This document shows, piece after piece, positions 1-9,668 of a stretch of DNA of 64,000 nt (positions within the stretch are counted from its first letter, which is position 1; each line of letters starts with the position of its first letter). The stretch is from Solenopsis invicta (lineage: Eukaryota > Arthropoda > Insecta > Hymenoptera > Formicidae), in assembly GCF_016802725.1 (NCBI RefSeq), contig NC_052672.1:3655249-3719248 (forward strand). The letters are read 5' to 3'. A program made the translations under genes and the position numbers. The notes under the pieces were generated by a model. It saw nothing but the letters and a program-made list of their open reading frames with translations, did no database searches and was not told the DNA's origin.

Positions 1-808
1 CTAGGAAGTTATGCGGGCGGCTTGCCCGTACGGTCGGGGAGTCGCGGGGCGCGGCGGGATTGGCTAACGCGGTCGTATAAGCGTGTGCGCAAGTGCGGGT
101 CGTTGCCGGCGCGGTCGCTGCCGCGATTCGCCCGAGCGCGCCCCGTGCAAGTGGGGCGCTCGATCGACAGGTTGCTTGTGCCCTGCCGATATGGGTTACG
201 AAGTTTGTCGGTTCGACGGTAACGGTATTCGAGGACGACGGTGATTGGTCGAGAATGCTCGGCCGGTGATGATGACGAGAATGCTCGTCGAGGATCTCGG
301 ACGTGGTTGGTCGAGAATGCTCGGCCGGGGATGATGACGAGAATGCTCGTCGAGGATCTCGGACGTGATTGGTCGAGAATGCTCGGCCGGTGATGATGAC
401 GAGAATGCTCGTCGAGGATATCTGAGAAGACTGGTCGAGGATACTCGGCCGAGGATAGCGACGGGAATGCCCGTCGAGGATATCGGAGTGCGACGAGAAT
501 GCTCGTCTTTAAGGAGCGATCGAGAATGCTCGGTCTGTGGACGGGTCGGATAGTCGGACGGATCTGACTTGTGCGTTCCCACTGCCGGCTTATATATCCG
601 AACGCGCGGCTGAGCAAGCCAATCCGCGCGTTCGGTCGGTTGAGCCGGAGTGGGAGCGTTACGGAACGCCACGGTCGGCGCGCGTGTCGCCGCGTGGTCG
701 CACGGCGAAGTTCGGTTGTGCGCGCACGTGGCCCTCGACTGCACTCGGCGTTCGGTGTTCGGTGGACGGAACGGAGGCGCATGGACGGTGGAGGGGCGTA
801 TCGTTACA
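1..808 (-). repeat. Gypsy 3' LTR (partial)
   Basis: Bases 1-808 match 6587-7394 with a single visible difference (T119/C6705). The copy ends in GTTACA at 808, next to the polypurine tract. The remaining LTR part, equivalent to 6191-6586, lies before the window. Confidence 0.95.
241..540. repeat. 62-bp tandem array of CGAG-AATG-CTCG palindromes in LTR U3
   Basis: Units begin near 241, 303 and 365, followed by degenerate continuations to about 540. The motif GAGAATGCTCG occurs eight times in this LTR and identically in the other LTR (6827-7126). Each motif has CGAG and CTCG arms around AATG. The array lies upstream of the LTR TATA box in the element's orientation, where an enhancer would sit; that role is inferred. 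Confidence 0.85.
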
Positions 809-820
809 TCACCCCTCCCC
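809..820 (-). other. Polypurine tract of the Gypsy element
   Basis: The minus strand reads GGGGAGGGGTGA directly before the TGTAAC start of the 3' LTR, the expected place for plus-strand priming. Confidence 0.85.
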
Positions 821-843
821 GTTTAAGTGGCGAACTTAGGCCA

Positions 844-1956
844 CTACGCCGGGAATTCCCGTACGTAGTGGCAATGCCCGGTGCGATCGAACCGCAACGT
901 GTAGCGGCGGGTCGCCAACCGCACCTTATACACTCGCGACACTCTCGCGGCGTGGTACGGCACATGTATAATTAGATCGTCGCTGACGCGTACCGGTACG
1001 GACGGAAGGGATCGCGGTGTGGTGGCCACGGGAGTACGGATCGTGGATGTTGGCGCGTCCTTTGGAGTGGCTGGTGTTCGTGACCCTTCCTCGTTGGTGT
1101 CGGCAGCGGCGGCTGGCTGGGTTGACGGGGCGGATGGCGGAATCGCTCGTTCGGTGGTCACCGGTATCGTGTCGCTGTCTGGTTGCGTGGTGATGGAGGC
1201 GGGGACGGGTGCGTGGTCCTCTTCTTCCAGATCGGAAAGGGTCCCGCCGAATACGGCCAGTAGGGTTGCCCTAGCCTTTTGTCGTGCCGTCGGGTGGTGT
1301 GGAGGTGGTGTCGGCTTCTTCGGCCGGCCCCGGTCTTTCGGCGCGGCATCCCCAGAGGACTGCACCTTCCCGTCGGGATCGTCGGCCGGCGTGGTTGAGA
1401 TGGCTGCCGGTGTCGCTTTTCTGGTCGTTGGTATGCGGGGTCGGTTTAGCGGTGACGGTGGCTCGGTCAAGAGTGCCGCCAGCTTCCTCGCGTTGACAGC
1501 GGAGGATCGCTGCACTCGTACTCCGACGACCGGTGCGCTCTTTGATCGGTGATAGGCTGGTTGGGCCGGCTGCGGACGGGGCACCGGTTTCCTGGCTGCC
1601 TCGATGAGGGCATGCGGCGGCGCTCGGACGCTAGCGACGGGTTTCCTGCGCCTTTGAATTGGAGCTGCCCCAGATGACCGTACGGGTACTCCGTGTGTGC
1701 TGGCGGTCGGCAGCGGTGCGGCTCTGGACGCCCGGTGGTGGGGGGTCGGCGGGAATAAGTCCGGCTGCTGCGTAGCCGTGGCCATGGCTTGTGCCCACAG
1801 TTTCTCGAACTCCTCGTCGTCGTCAGCTGGTGCTGATAGTAATGCGTCTAGTTGCTCCATCGCTAGAGGTAACTTTCTGCGGTTTCCGGGTCGGTTGGTC
1901 TGCCTTATATACCTCTCCGGGTTTGGGAGAGGGTGCTCCTTCCCTCGGGATGGCAT
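844..1956 (-). CDS. Third ORF of the Gypsy element, Pro/Thr-rich protein with AT-hook-like motif
   Basis: A 370-residue frame starts 27 bases after the pol stop and ends just before the polypurine tract, where env lies in errantivirus-type elements. It shows no signal peptide, no hydrophobic membrane segment and no cysteine-rich ectodomain, so it does not look like an envelope protein. Visible features are an acidic N-terminal patch (DDDEEFEKLW), a long Pro/Ala/Thr/Arg-rich middle, an AT-hook-like RGRPKK near residue 210, and a more ordered basic C-terminal segment ending in RFDRTGHCHYVREFPA. A second possible start is the ATG at 1860. I do not recognise the family. The open frame in a young element argues for coding function; nucleic-acid binding is only an inference. 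Confidence 0.7.
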   Translation of the reverse strand: MPSRGKEHPLPNPERYIRQTNRPGNRRKLPLAMEQLDALLSAPADDDEEFEKLWAQAMATATQQPDLFPPTPHHRASRAAPLPTASTHGVPVRSSGAAPIQRRRKPVASVRAPPHALIEAARKPVPRPQPAQPAYHRSKSAPVVGVRVQRSSAVNARKLAALLTEPPSPLNRPRIPTTRKATPAAISTTPADDPDGKVQSSGDAAPKDRGRPKKPTPPPHHPTARQKARATLLAVFGGTLSDLEEEDHAPVPASITTQPDSDTIPVTTERAIPPSAPSTQPAAAADTNEEGSRTPATPKDAPTSTIRTPVATTPRSLPSVPVRVSDDLIIHVPYHAARVSRVYKVRLATRRYTLRFDRTGHCHYVREFPA

Positions 1957-1982
1957 GGCTCCTGGACGTGATTTTCACGTGT

Positions 1983-4900
1983 TCATCTCCTGGCAGGGTC
2001 ATCGGCATCGGATTCTGCTGTCTCATGGTTGCCGTGGGTCTCGTCTGCTCGGTCGTCATCTGCCCGGTCGTCGTCCGCACGGTCGTCGTCTGCTCGGTCG
2101 TCGTCTGCTCGGTCGTCGTCTGCTCGGTCGTCGTCTGCTCCGGTGTGATCGCGTTGTTCGTCTTCGGTATCCTCTGCATCGGTCTGTTCGGCAACGGCTT
2201 CTCGTGTGCCCGGCTTAAGGTCTTGCACGTGGACTCGACGGTGCCATTTGCCCTGCGGGTCTCGGATGTCCACGATCACGGGCGAGTGTATTTTTCGGAC
2301 TTCGAACGGTCCGGCGTACTTAGGGGCCAACTTGGCGTTAAACCCCTGGCCCTTATTGGATAGCAGATGTTCCCGCTTCCATACGGTGTCCCCTAGTGCC
2401 GGTTTCCATGCGCGCCTACGTAGATTGTAGTGCCGCTCTTGCCGGTTGAAGGCACGTGCCAAGTTGGTTCGCACGACCTCGTAGGCCTCCCTCAATCGCT
2501 GTTGATTGGCGGTCGGCGCCGCTGCCGGTACGGGCCGTTGATCGCGGAGTCCGGTCGGTTCTTCCAATTCGCGCCCGTGGTTTAAATAGGCGGGCGAGTA
2601 TCCGGTGGCGTCGTGCGGAGCCGTATTATAGGCGAACTGTAATGCGCCTAGTTGCTGGTCCCATAGGCGGTGGTTGTTCCCCACGAACTGTGCTACCATC
2701 GTCTTGATCGTCCGGTTCGTTCGTTCAACGGGGTTGCAGTGAGGGGCGTAGGCCGGTGTGGTACGATGCTCTACCCCTAGTTCCTGCAACAGGGCTTTCA
2801 TTGGTCGCCCTATGAACGGCCTACCGTTGTCCGAGATGACCTGTCGGGGACATCCGTGCCGGTAGACGATGCGGTCGGCGACGTGTTGCGCAATGGTCGC
2901 CGCGGTTGCTCGCCGGAGTGGGCTTAACTCAACCCACTTCGTGAAACGGTCTTGCATCACTAGTAGCCACGTATGGCCACTAGTGGACCGCGGGAGGGGT
3001 CCCACCAAGTCCATCGTGACTTGCGCCCACGGCGCGTCGACATGGGATGTGTGTAAGAGTCCGGCTGGCCGTGTCTGCGCGTGTTTGTGCCGCAGGCAGC
3101 TCCGACAGTTCCGGACGTACCGGGCGATGTCGGCGAACATCCCCGGCCAATAGTAGCGCCGCGCGGCTCGGGCAATAGTTTTCGCGATTCCCAGGTGCCC
3201 GGCGGTGGGGACATCGTGCACCTGGGTCAGGATAGTCGGTCGTTCCGGTCGCGGGATGCACCGCTTCCACTGAGCCTCGGCCGGCTCGTCTTTGAAATCG
3301 GTCGAGTGAAGGATACGACGGTAAAGTCGGCCCCCCCGAATCTCATAGTCGGGGAAGTTTTCCGGGCGCCCACGCACGTGGCGGAACTGTCGGCGGTACC
3401 AGGTACATGCGGGCGGTGTTCGGTTGCAACATACGGAGGGCAGACGGGAAAGCGCGTCGGCCACGCGGTTGAGCTTCCCGGCTCGGTACCGTACGTCAAA
3501 CGAGTATTGTTGGAGCTCGAGTGCCCAACGCCCGAGTCGTCCGGTGGGAGAATCCATGCGGCGTAGCCACTGGAGGGCCTGGTGGTCGGTGATGACCGTG
3601 AATTCGTAGCCCTCCAAGTAGCCCCGCATGTGTCGGATTCCCCACACTACGGCCAGGCACTCGAGCTCGGTCGCGCTATAATTTTTCTCGGCTCCGTTCA
3701 ATGAGCGGCTTGCGTAAGCAATGACGCGTTCGCCGTCTTCGAAGAATTGTGACAGGACGGCGCCTAGCCCGTGCTGGCTGGCATCCGTCTGCAGCAGGAA
3801 TCGTCGCGAGAAATCCGGACACGCGAGGGTGGGTGCGGTGGTTAGCGCCTCTTTCAAGCTTTGGAAGGCGCGCTCCTCCTCCGGACCCCAACGCCACCGA
3901 GCGTTCTTCCGCGTGAGTTGGGTAAGGGGTGCCGCGATGGTGGCGAAGTTCGGTGTAAACCGTCGATACCACGAGGCCAGCCCCACAAACTGGCGGATCT
4001 GGCGGATGTTAGTGGGAGTTGGCCACTCGGTGACGGCCCGGACCTTGTCCGGATCGGTGCGGATACCTCGTCGGTCCACGATGTGCCCGAGGTACTTTAG
4101 TTCGGTGCGGCAAAAGTGGCATTTCTCTGGGTTTAGCTTCAGGCGTGCCTCGCGCAGGCGGCGGAACACCTCCTCTAGGTGTTTTAGGTGGTCGGCAAAG
4201 GTCGGACTGGCGATGATAACATCGTCCAAGTACACAAATACGTGCGGCTCGAGTTCGGGCCCCAAAATCCGGTCGAGAAGTCGTTGGAAGGTGGCCGGGG
4301 CCGAGTGCAAGCCGAACGGCATCACCGTGAATTGCATCAGGCCGCGACCCGGTACGGTGAAGGCCGTGATGGGACGGCTCTCCGGCGTTAGGGGGATCTG
4401 CCAGTACCCCTTCTCTAGATCGAGGGTCGAGAGGTACTTGGCTCCTCGCAACTTGTCCAGCGTGGGTGTGATATGCGGCAAGGGGTAGGCGTCCCGCTCG
4501 GTCAGCTCGTTGACCTTCCTGAAGTCTATGCAGAAGCGGTGCCGGCCGTCCTTCTTTCTGACGATGACCACCGGGGAGCTCCACGCGCTACTGGAAGGCT
4601 CGATTACCCCGGCGGCCTCCATTGCGTGGACTTCCTCGTCGATGATCCGTTGCATTGCGGGGTTCCGTGACCGATACCTTTGTTTAATGGGGTGTTCGGT
4701 CTTTACCCGGATATGGTGCACGGCCTGGTCGGTGGGTCCTCGAACGTGTTCGAACTTAGCAAGCTCGGTGGCTAGAAACGCCTGTAGTTCCCGCTCTTCC
4801 TGCGGTGTGCGTTCGATCATCCCGGCGGTGACCCCATGCGTGGGTCGAGGCTCTCGGCGTCGTCGGGTTTGAGGGGGCGGCGGTGGTGGGATGGTGAGAC

Positions 4901-5273
4901 CAAGCTTAGACCACAAATCCGTCCCAATCAGCAGGTCGCTCTCCAGGGACGGGAGGAGCTGGAACGTGTGCTCCAGCTTCCGCCCGGCAACGTGTAGCGG
5001 GAGACGGACTCGCCCCGGAGTGGTAGCGGTGGTCCCGTCGGCCAGGTGGATGGTCTCGTTCTGGACCTCCGGCCAAATGCGCAAGGTCTTGGCGTGTTCG
5101 GCGACCCGGCGGTTAATCATTGAGATCTCGGCCCCGGTGTCCAGCAGGGCCGAGAATCGGCGCGGTCCGACGCGCACCGTAATGTGTGGTCGCGGCTGGT
5201 ATTTTATCCGGATGCGGGCCGAGGGGCGGACGCGTCCTCGGCCGGTGGCGCGTTTCCCGCTCGGGGATGGCAC
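1983..5273 (-). CDS. Pol polyprotein (protease, RT, RNase H, integrase)
   Basis: This 1096-residue frame is uninterrupted. It holds an aspartic protease (DTGAEIS from residue 45), a reverse transcriptase with YLDDV at 348-352, and RNase H (TDASQHG, later ATELEC). The integrase follows, with an H/C zinc-binding region and a core with SDNG and NPVERTN motifs supplying catalytic residues. Protease-RT-RNase H-integrase order places it in Ty3/Gypsy. The C terminus is unusual: the last 60 or so residues contain six copies of an acidic DDDRA repeat after the integrase. No ATG is needed if pol is made by -1 frameshifting from gag. The frame looks functional. Confidence 0.95.
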   Translation of the reverse strand: MPSPSGKRATGRGRVRPSARIRIKYQPRPHITVRVGPRRFSALLDTGAEISMINRRVAEHAKTLRIWPEVQNETIHLADGTTATTPGRVRLPLHVAGRKLEHTFQLLPSLESDLLIGTDLWSKLGLTIPPPPPPQTRRRREPRPTHGVTAGMIERTPQEERELQAFLATELAKFEHVRGPTDQAVHHIRVKTEHPIKQRYRSRNPAMQRIIDEEVHAMEAAGVIEPSSSAWSSPVVIVRKKDGRHRFCIDFRKVNELTERDAYPLPHITPTLDKLRGAKYLSTLDLEKGYWQIPLTPESRPITAFTVPGRGLMQFTVMPFGLHSAPATFQRLLDRILGPELEPHVFVYLDDVIIASPTFADHLKHLEEVFRRLREARLKLNPEKCHFCRTELKYLGHIVDRRGIRTDPDKVRAVTEWPTPTNIRQIRQFVGLASWYRRFTPNFATIAAPLTQLTRKNARWRWGPEEERAFQSLKEALTTAPTLACPDFSRRFLLQTDASQHGLGAVLSQFFEDGERVIAYASRSLNGAEKNYSATELECLAVVWGIRHMRGYLEGYEFTVITDHQALQWLRRMDSPTGRLGRWALELQQYSFDVRYRAGKLNRVADALSRLPSVCCNRTPPACTWYRRQFRHVRGRPENFPDYEIRGGRLYRRILHSTDFKDEPAEAQWKRCIPRPERPTILTQVHDVPTAGHLGIAKTIARAARRYYWPGMFADIARYVRNCRSCLRHKHAQTRPAGLLHTSHVDAPWAQVTMDLVGPLPRSTSGHTWLLVMQDRFTKWVELSPLRRATAATIAQHVADRIVYRHGCPRQVISDNGRPFIGRPMKALLQELGVEHRTTPAYAPHCNPVERTNRTIKTMVAQFVGNNHRLWDQQLGALQFAYNTAPHDATGYSPAYLNHGRELEEPTGLRDQRPVPAAAPTANQQRLREAYEVVRTNLARAFNRQERHYNLRRRAWKPALGDTVWKREHLLSNKGQGFNAKLAPKYAGPFEVRKIHSPVIVDIRDPQGKWHRRVHVQDLKPGTREAVAEQTDAEDTEDEQRDHTGADDDRADDDRADDDRADDDRADDDRADDDRADETHGNHETAESDADDPARR
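2043..2140 (-). repeat. 15-bp minisatellite encoding DDDRA repeats in pol
   Basis: About six 15-bp units (minus strand GACGACGACCGAGCA type) sit in frame near the end of pol and encode an acidic tail. The unit count is a likely length polymorphism. Confidence 0.85.
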
Positions 5274-6134
5274 TCCCTAGTCAGGACTCCATCCTTGCCG
5301 CACTGCGAGCAGAACTTTCGGGCCGGTCGCTTGCAGTCGAAGCGGCTATGGCCGCGCTGCTTACACCGCCAACAGGCGGTGTTTCGGTCGTAAGGCTCAG
5401 TGGTGGTGGCGGCGGCCGTGGTGACTTTACGTTTCTCTGCCCGGTTCTCGCTCTCCTGCGCCTTGGTGATCTCCTCGAACTCGGCGGCCTGCTCTGCCAG
5501 GTCGGCGAGGTCGGTAGCGTCGGTGAGGCGTACGTAAAGTTTATATTCGGCCCTTAGGTTCTCATATAACCGGTCGACCTTCTCGGCCTGTGTGAATCCG
5601 CCTGCGCGCCGCATCATGGTTTGCAGGGCGGTCGCGTATTTGGCGTAAGGCTCCTTTGGTTGTTGCCTGCGCTCCTGGATTTCTCGGGCGAGCTTGGCCT
5701 GGTATCGTCGGGGCAGGTATTGCCGTCTGAGCGCGTGCGTAAAATCGGACCAGGTGTCCCAGCTGTCACGCTCGTTCCGGTACCAGGCCAGCGCGTCGCC
5801 CTTCAGAAGTTCGGGTAGGCCAGCCTTCATCTGGCCGTCGGTATATCGGTACTCCTCTTGGAGTTCGGCTATCCGCTCCAGGAAGGACAGCGGGTCCCGG
5901 CCATCAAAGTGGCAACCCCACTTTCTCATTTGGTTCATCACCTTGCTATGGGCACCGTGGTCGGTCGCGTTTGTTAATTCGGGGCCCGGCGGTGGTACGG
6001 AGGGACTGGGCAAAATGATTTTTCACGCGGTGGCGGAGTTCCTCGGCGGTACCGGAGGCCTCAATCTGATACGATTGGGCCAAGACTTCGAGTTGCTCTC
6101 TCGGTAAGCGATCTATCCATTCTGTCAACGGCAT
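5204..6134 (-). CDS. Gag of the Gypsy element, with one frame break
   Basis: Gag packages the element RNA into cytoplasmic particles. The frame starts at an ATG at 6134 and stays open to 5946. The homologous continuation is in another frame, open from just upstream of about 6010 to the stop at 5204, so there is one frame break near 6000-6015, close to a short A/T run. The C-terminal part has a zinc knuckle CWRCKQRGHSRFDC (C-x2-C-x4-H-x4-C). A second, weaker one (CSQCGKDGVLTREC) has Val in place of His. Pol overlaps the 3' end by about 70 bases in the -1 frame, as expected for ribosomal frameshifting. Whether the frame break is a mutation or part of expression is unknown. Confidence 0.85.
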
Positions 6135-6172
6135 TGTCGTATCTGGGTATAATCAGTCGGTCGTTTAAAACG

Positions 6173-6190
6173 GTCCCTGTTCGGGCGCCA
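6173..6190 (-). other. Primer binding site, tRNA-Lys type
   Basis: The minus strand reads TGGCGCCCGAACAGGGAC, an 18-base complement to the 3' end of tRNA-Lys, abutting the LTR end exactly. This fixes the LTR boundary at 6191. It is the primer class known from Gypsy-like elements and lentiviruses. Confidence 0.92.
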
Positions 6191-6324
6191 TGTAACGGTA
6201 CGCGGTTTCGGTCGGTTCGGTGCGGTGCGGGAACTTCGGGATCGGACCGGATAAGGCTCGTCGGTTGGTCAGGTGTCCGCAATGATTATACCCAGCGTTT
6301 TAAGTAGTCAAAGATAGAGAATGA

Positions 6325-6330
6325 TTTATT
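6325..6330 (-). terminator. AATAAA polyadenylation signal in LTR
   Basis: The minus strand has AATAAA in the AT-rich end of the LTR, about 850 bases downstream of the TATA box in element orientation. This is a plausible R-region 3' processing signal. The functional 3' LTR copy lies outside the window. Confidence 0.45.
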
Positions 6331-7174
6331 GAAGTTATGATGGTTACAAAAAGAGTTGACAGAGTGAACAGGAACGGAAATAAAAGAACTAACAAAATAG
6401 CGAGATATGAAAATAAAAAAATAAAAGATAATGATCGCGCTCATAACATAGAGATCGCAAGAGGGACAATGCTAGAGATAACAGTAGTATACAGATTGCA
6501 ATATGGCTGGTGCTCGGTTTACCAGCTACGCGGCGCGGTTTATATCTAAGGTTAGAACTATCTATGTACAAAGTTTTTCGGCTAAACTAGGAAGTTATGC
6601 GGGCGGCTTGCCCGTACGGTCGGGGAGTCGCGGGGCGCGGCGGGATTGGCTAACGCGGTCGTATAAGCGTGTGCGCAAGTGCGGGTCGTTGCCGGCGCGG
6701 TCGCCGCCGCGATTCGCCCGAGCGCGCCCCGTGCAAGTGGGGCGCTCGATCGACAGGTTGCTTGTGCCCTGCCGATATGGGTTACGAAGTTTGTCGGTTC
6801 GACGGTAACGGTATTCGAGGACGACGGTGATTGGTCGAGAATGCTCGGCCGGTGATGATGACGAGAATGCTCGTCGAGGATCTCGGACGTGGTTGGTCGA
6901 GAATGCTCGGCCGGGGATGATGACGAGAATGCTCGTCGAGGATCTCGGACGTGATTGGTCGAGAATGCTCGGCCGGTGATGATGACGAGAATGCTCGTCG
7001 AGGATATCTGAGAAGACTGGTCGAGGATACTCGGCCGAGGATAGCGACGGGAATGCCCGTCGAGGATATCGGAGTGCGACGAGAATGCTCGTCTTTAAGG
7101 AGCGATCGAGAATGCTCGGTCTGTGGACGGGTCGGATAGTCGGACGGATCTGACTTGTGCGTTCCCACTGCCGG

Positions 7175-7182
7175 CTTATATA
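7175..7182 (-). promoter_or_regulatory. TATA box of the Gypsy 5' LTR
   Basis: The minus strand reads TATATAAG here, downstream of the palindromic array and upstream of the putative polyadenylation signal in element orientation. The same box is at 589-596 in the other LTR. A similar TATA context occurs in the solo LTR near 39178. Confidence 0.6.
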
Positions 7183-7394
7183 TCCGAACGCGCGGCTGAG
7201 CAAGCCAATCCGCGCGTTCGGTCGGTTGAGCCGGAGTGGGAGCGTTACGGAACGCCACGGTCGGCGCGCGTGTCGCCGCGTGGTCGCACGGCGAAGTTCG
7301 GTTGTGCGCGCACGTGGCCCTCGACTGCACTCGGCGTTCGGTGTTCGGTGGACGGAACGGAGGCGCATGGACGGTGGAGGGGCGTATCGTTACA

Positions 7395-9668
7395 ATATTA
7401 AATATTTTTGGAATATATGTAATAAACAATCGTATATTCTAAAAAATTTCGTTCAAAAATCGAATCGATATCAATTCGGAATCGATTCAACGATGCAATG
7501 ATGTAAAAAGAAAATTAACTAATTGCACTTTTACATCTGCATTGTTTATTTTTATTATTCATTACATGAAAACAAGTAGAATGATTTCTGCACATAATGA
7601 TTTGAAGAATCGACGTTATTTGACATCATTGTAAACAATATTGATTATCTGAAAAATTTCTTCAGAATTTTTATACAAATTGGAATACTTAAGAAATATT
7701 GAAAAATTAATAGACAGATAAATAGTTTATTTCTCCCCTCGGGATTTATGTATACAATTTTCCTCATACAATATCTCTACCTTAACCTAACGCAACGCAC
7801 GCCGCTCTAACCAACACACCCTCTCGCAAGTAACGTAACGCCATTTATCTCACGCATTTTCCTCTGCCATATCTCGTCTCTTGTCCTCTCGCAATTTTTC
7901 GCTTCCGTCCCTACATATCTAAACGCTTTCTCTTTCTACGCATCGCATCTCCACGCAGTTCTGTATATCGCATGCCAACCTCCTTACAATCTTTGTCCTC
8001 CATTCTCGTCCGTTCACACACCTCATTCTCTCACTTACATCCAACCATCCCCATTCTCTCTTCTCTCTGTAGCTTAGGTTTCCCCCTCCATTTCTCTTCT
8101 CCTATTCTCTCTTCACACGCATTCCTCTCCTCCCTCCCCCCTCTCTTCCTTTTCCTCCCTCACCATCTGTTTCTTCTCCTTTTCTATCCTTTTCATCCAT
8201 TCTTCTCCCTCTCTCTCTTCTCCTAAAATTCTGAAGCATGCCACTTACCAACTTTCTTCCTCCTCCCCCCTGCTTCTGCATCTTTCCCAAACATGTTCCC
8301 ATGTTTCCCTCTCTCCTCCACATAAATTGAGAAACTTATATCTTTTTTCAAAAATTTCATATATGTGTACTTCAAAGTATTCTAAGGTTTACATTAAAAA
8401 ATCTAAGAAATGTTCTAAAAAATATGTTATACAGTGTTTCAAGTTCAAAGAATTATACGATGTTTCAAGTTCAAATAATTATACGATGTTTCAAAGTAAT
8501 TATGTATAGTTCAAGTCAGATTAATTATAAGTTACTGTACTTTGTTTTTTCTTATTTTATTAATTTCAAAGGGTATCAAATTCAAAATTATGAAATTCGT
8601 GCAAATCATCATATCATTGTATTCATAAGAACATCCGTTCTACGCGCCGTATCTCGTCGAGAATATTCTGTCTCGGTGATTTTTCGAAAGTAAGAATATG
8701 AGAAACTTCGACGGTAACAATAATAATATTTTGTATGCGAAGCAAATAAGTTTTTGTCGTGGTCGTCCGTACACGCAAGGAAAGGTCGGACCAAGCAAAT
8801 AGCGAGTTTACCTGTCCGGTCCAGTTGCCATTTTAAATCGTCGATGACGATACAGTAATTAGTCCATCCGAGTCAATGAGACATTTTGCTTCTCCCGGCT
8901 TTTCTTCGCTTAAACCAGAGCAGGGAGGTTCGCTCTCTCTGCGAGAGATCCACAGATTCAGATTCGAGAAGCGATGCGAGTAAGTCCCATAATATCCGTA
9001 ACCGAGCGATAAACAATCGGGAAGTGTCGGGAGTTATAAGGCGCGCGAGTATGCTTTAGTTATCGACACGCGCTTATTGAATAAAATTGCGCGGACGCTC
9101 TTATCAATCAACGAGACAGAGACATTATAAATAATTTAGTGATTAAAGACGAGTAACTTTGAACCTTTAATTACATTGAGTGATCACTCTGTTCGCCTTC
9201 TTTTCATCTCCCGCCTCCCATTTCTCTCATTATACCAAAAGTTACGCTACCGTCGTCGCTCGCGCTCTCGTGTCGGACTCGCTCTCGTAATCGCGCACTC
9301 AGGGTTGTATCTAATCCGAGCGCTGATAAAATTAATCGCTCACACAGTTCTCGCTCGCGCTCTATTCGGAGTGAATTTCGGCAATTCAACTCGCGTATCA
9401 CGCAACATTAAACATACAGAAAATCGAAAAAATTACAAGAAAAGTTTTCTTTAATCATTCTTTATTTGTTAAAAAAATAATTTTTAATAATTATTTTAAG
9501 AAGTGAAAATTGTTTTTATTTTTAAACATAAAAATAAAGCGATTTTTGAAAAAATAAATTTAATTGAAAACGTTATTATCTTAAATGTACAAAAATAAAA
9601 AAATAACTTCAACAATAATCCTGATACCGAACTAATATCGAAATAATCTCGATTTTTAAATCATCTTA
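7395..9668. other. No gene: AT-rich flank, pyrimidine-rich tract and CpG-rich patch
   Basis: 7395-7730 is AT-rich flank of the Gypsy insertion. 7735-8330 is strongly pyrimidine-rich on the plus strand, with many CTCTTC runs. 8430-8515 carries three short direct copies of an ATGTTTCAAGTTC-like unit. 8640-9440 is richer in CpG, with many CGCTCGC motifs and a GTTATAAGGCGCGC element. It might be an old LTR or a promoter, but I see no partner copy and no coding frame. Confidence 0.5.

Larger units (their letters stand above)
1..7394 (-). mobile_element. Gypsy-type LTR retrotransposon, 3' LTR cut by window start
   Basis: A nearly complete retrotransposon reads on the minus strand in the order 5' LTR (6191-7394), primer binding site, gag, pol, a third ORF, polypurine tract, 3' LTR (1-808, truncated by the window edge). 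Pol runs protease, reverse transcriptase, RNase H, integrase, which is the Ty3/Gypsy order. The LTR starts TGTAAC and ends GTTACA. The two LTR copies differ at one visible site over 808 bases (T119 against C6705), so the insertion is young. Full length should be about 7.8 kb, because about 395 bases of the 3' LTR lie outside the window. The whole element is GC-rich compared with its AT-rich surroundings. The far flank is missing, so the target duplication cannot be read. Confidence 0.95.
6191..7394 (-). repeat. Gypsy 5' LTR, 1204 bp
   Basis: The LTR starts TGTAACGG directly beside the primer binding site and ends CGTTACA at 7394, giving 6-bp terminal inverted repeats. It is two-part in composition: 6191-6586 is AT-rich and holds a polyadenylation signal on the minus strand, while 6587-7394 is GC-rich and holds a palindromic repeat array and a TATA box. 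This matches U5/R on the low-coordinate side and U3 on the high-coordinate side. Confidence 0.93.

Noticed and set aside
241..540. CRISPR-like look of the LTR repeat array
   Set aside because: The spacing is repeated too, there are no unique spacers, and the context is a eukaryotic LTR.
9..782. 257- and 182-residue frames through the LTR
   Set aside because: They run through the tandem palindromic array of the LTR, recur in the second LTR, and match no protein; they are composition artefacts.
844..1956. Envelope protein reading of the third Gypsy ORF
   Set aside because: No signal peptide, membrane segment or cysteine pattern; the composition is Pro/Thr/Arg-rich.
8640..9440. Possible host promoter or first exon in the CpG-rich patch
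   Set aside because: No coding frame, splice context or repeat partner supports it; left undecided.
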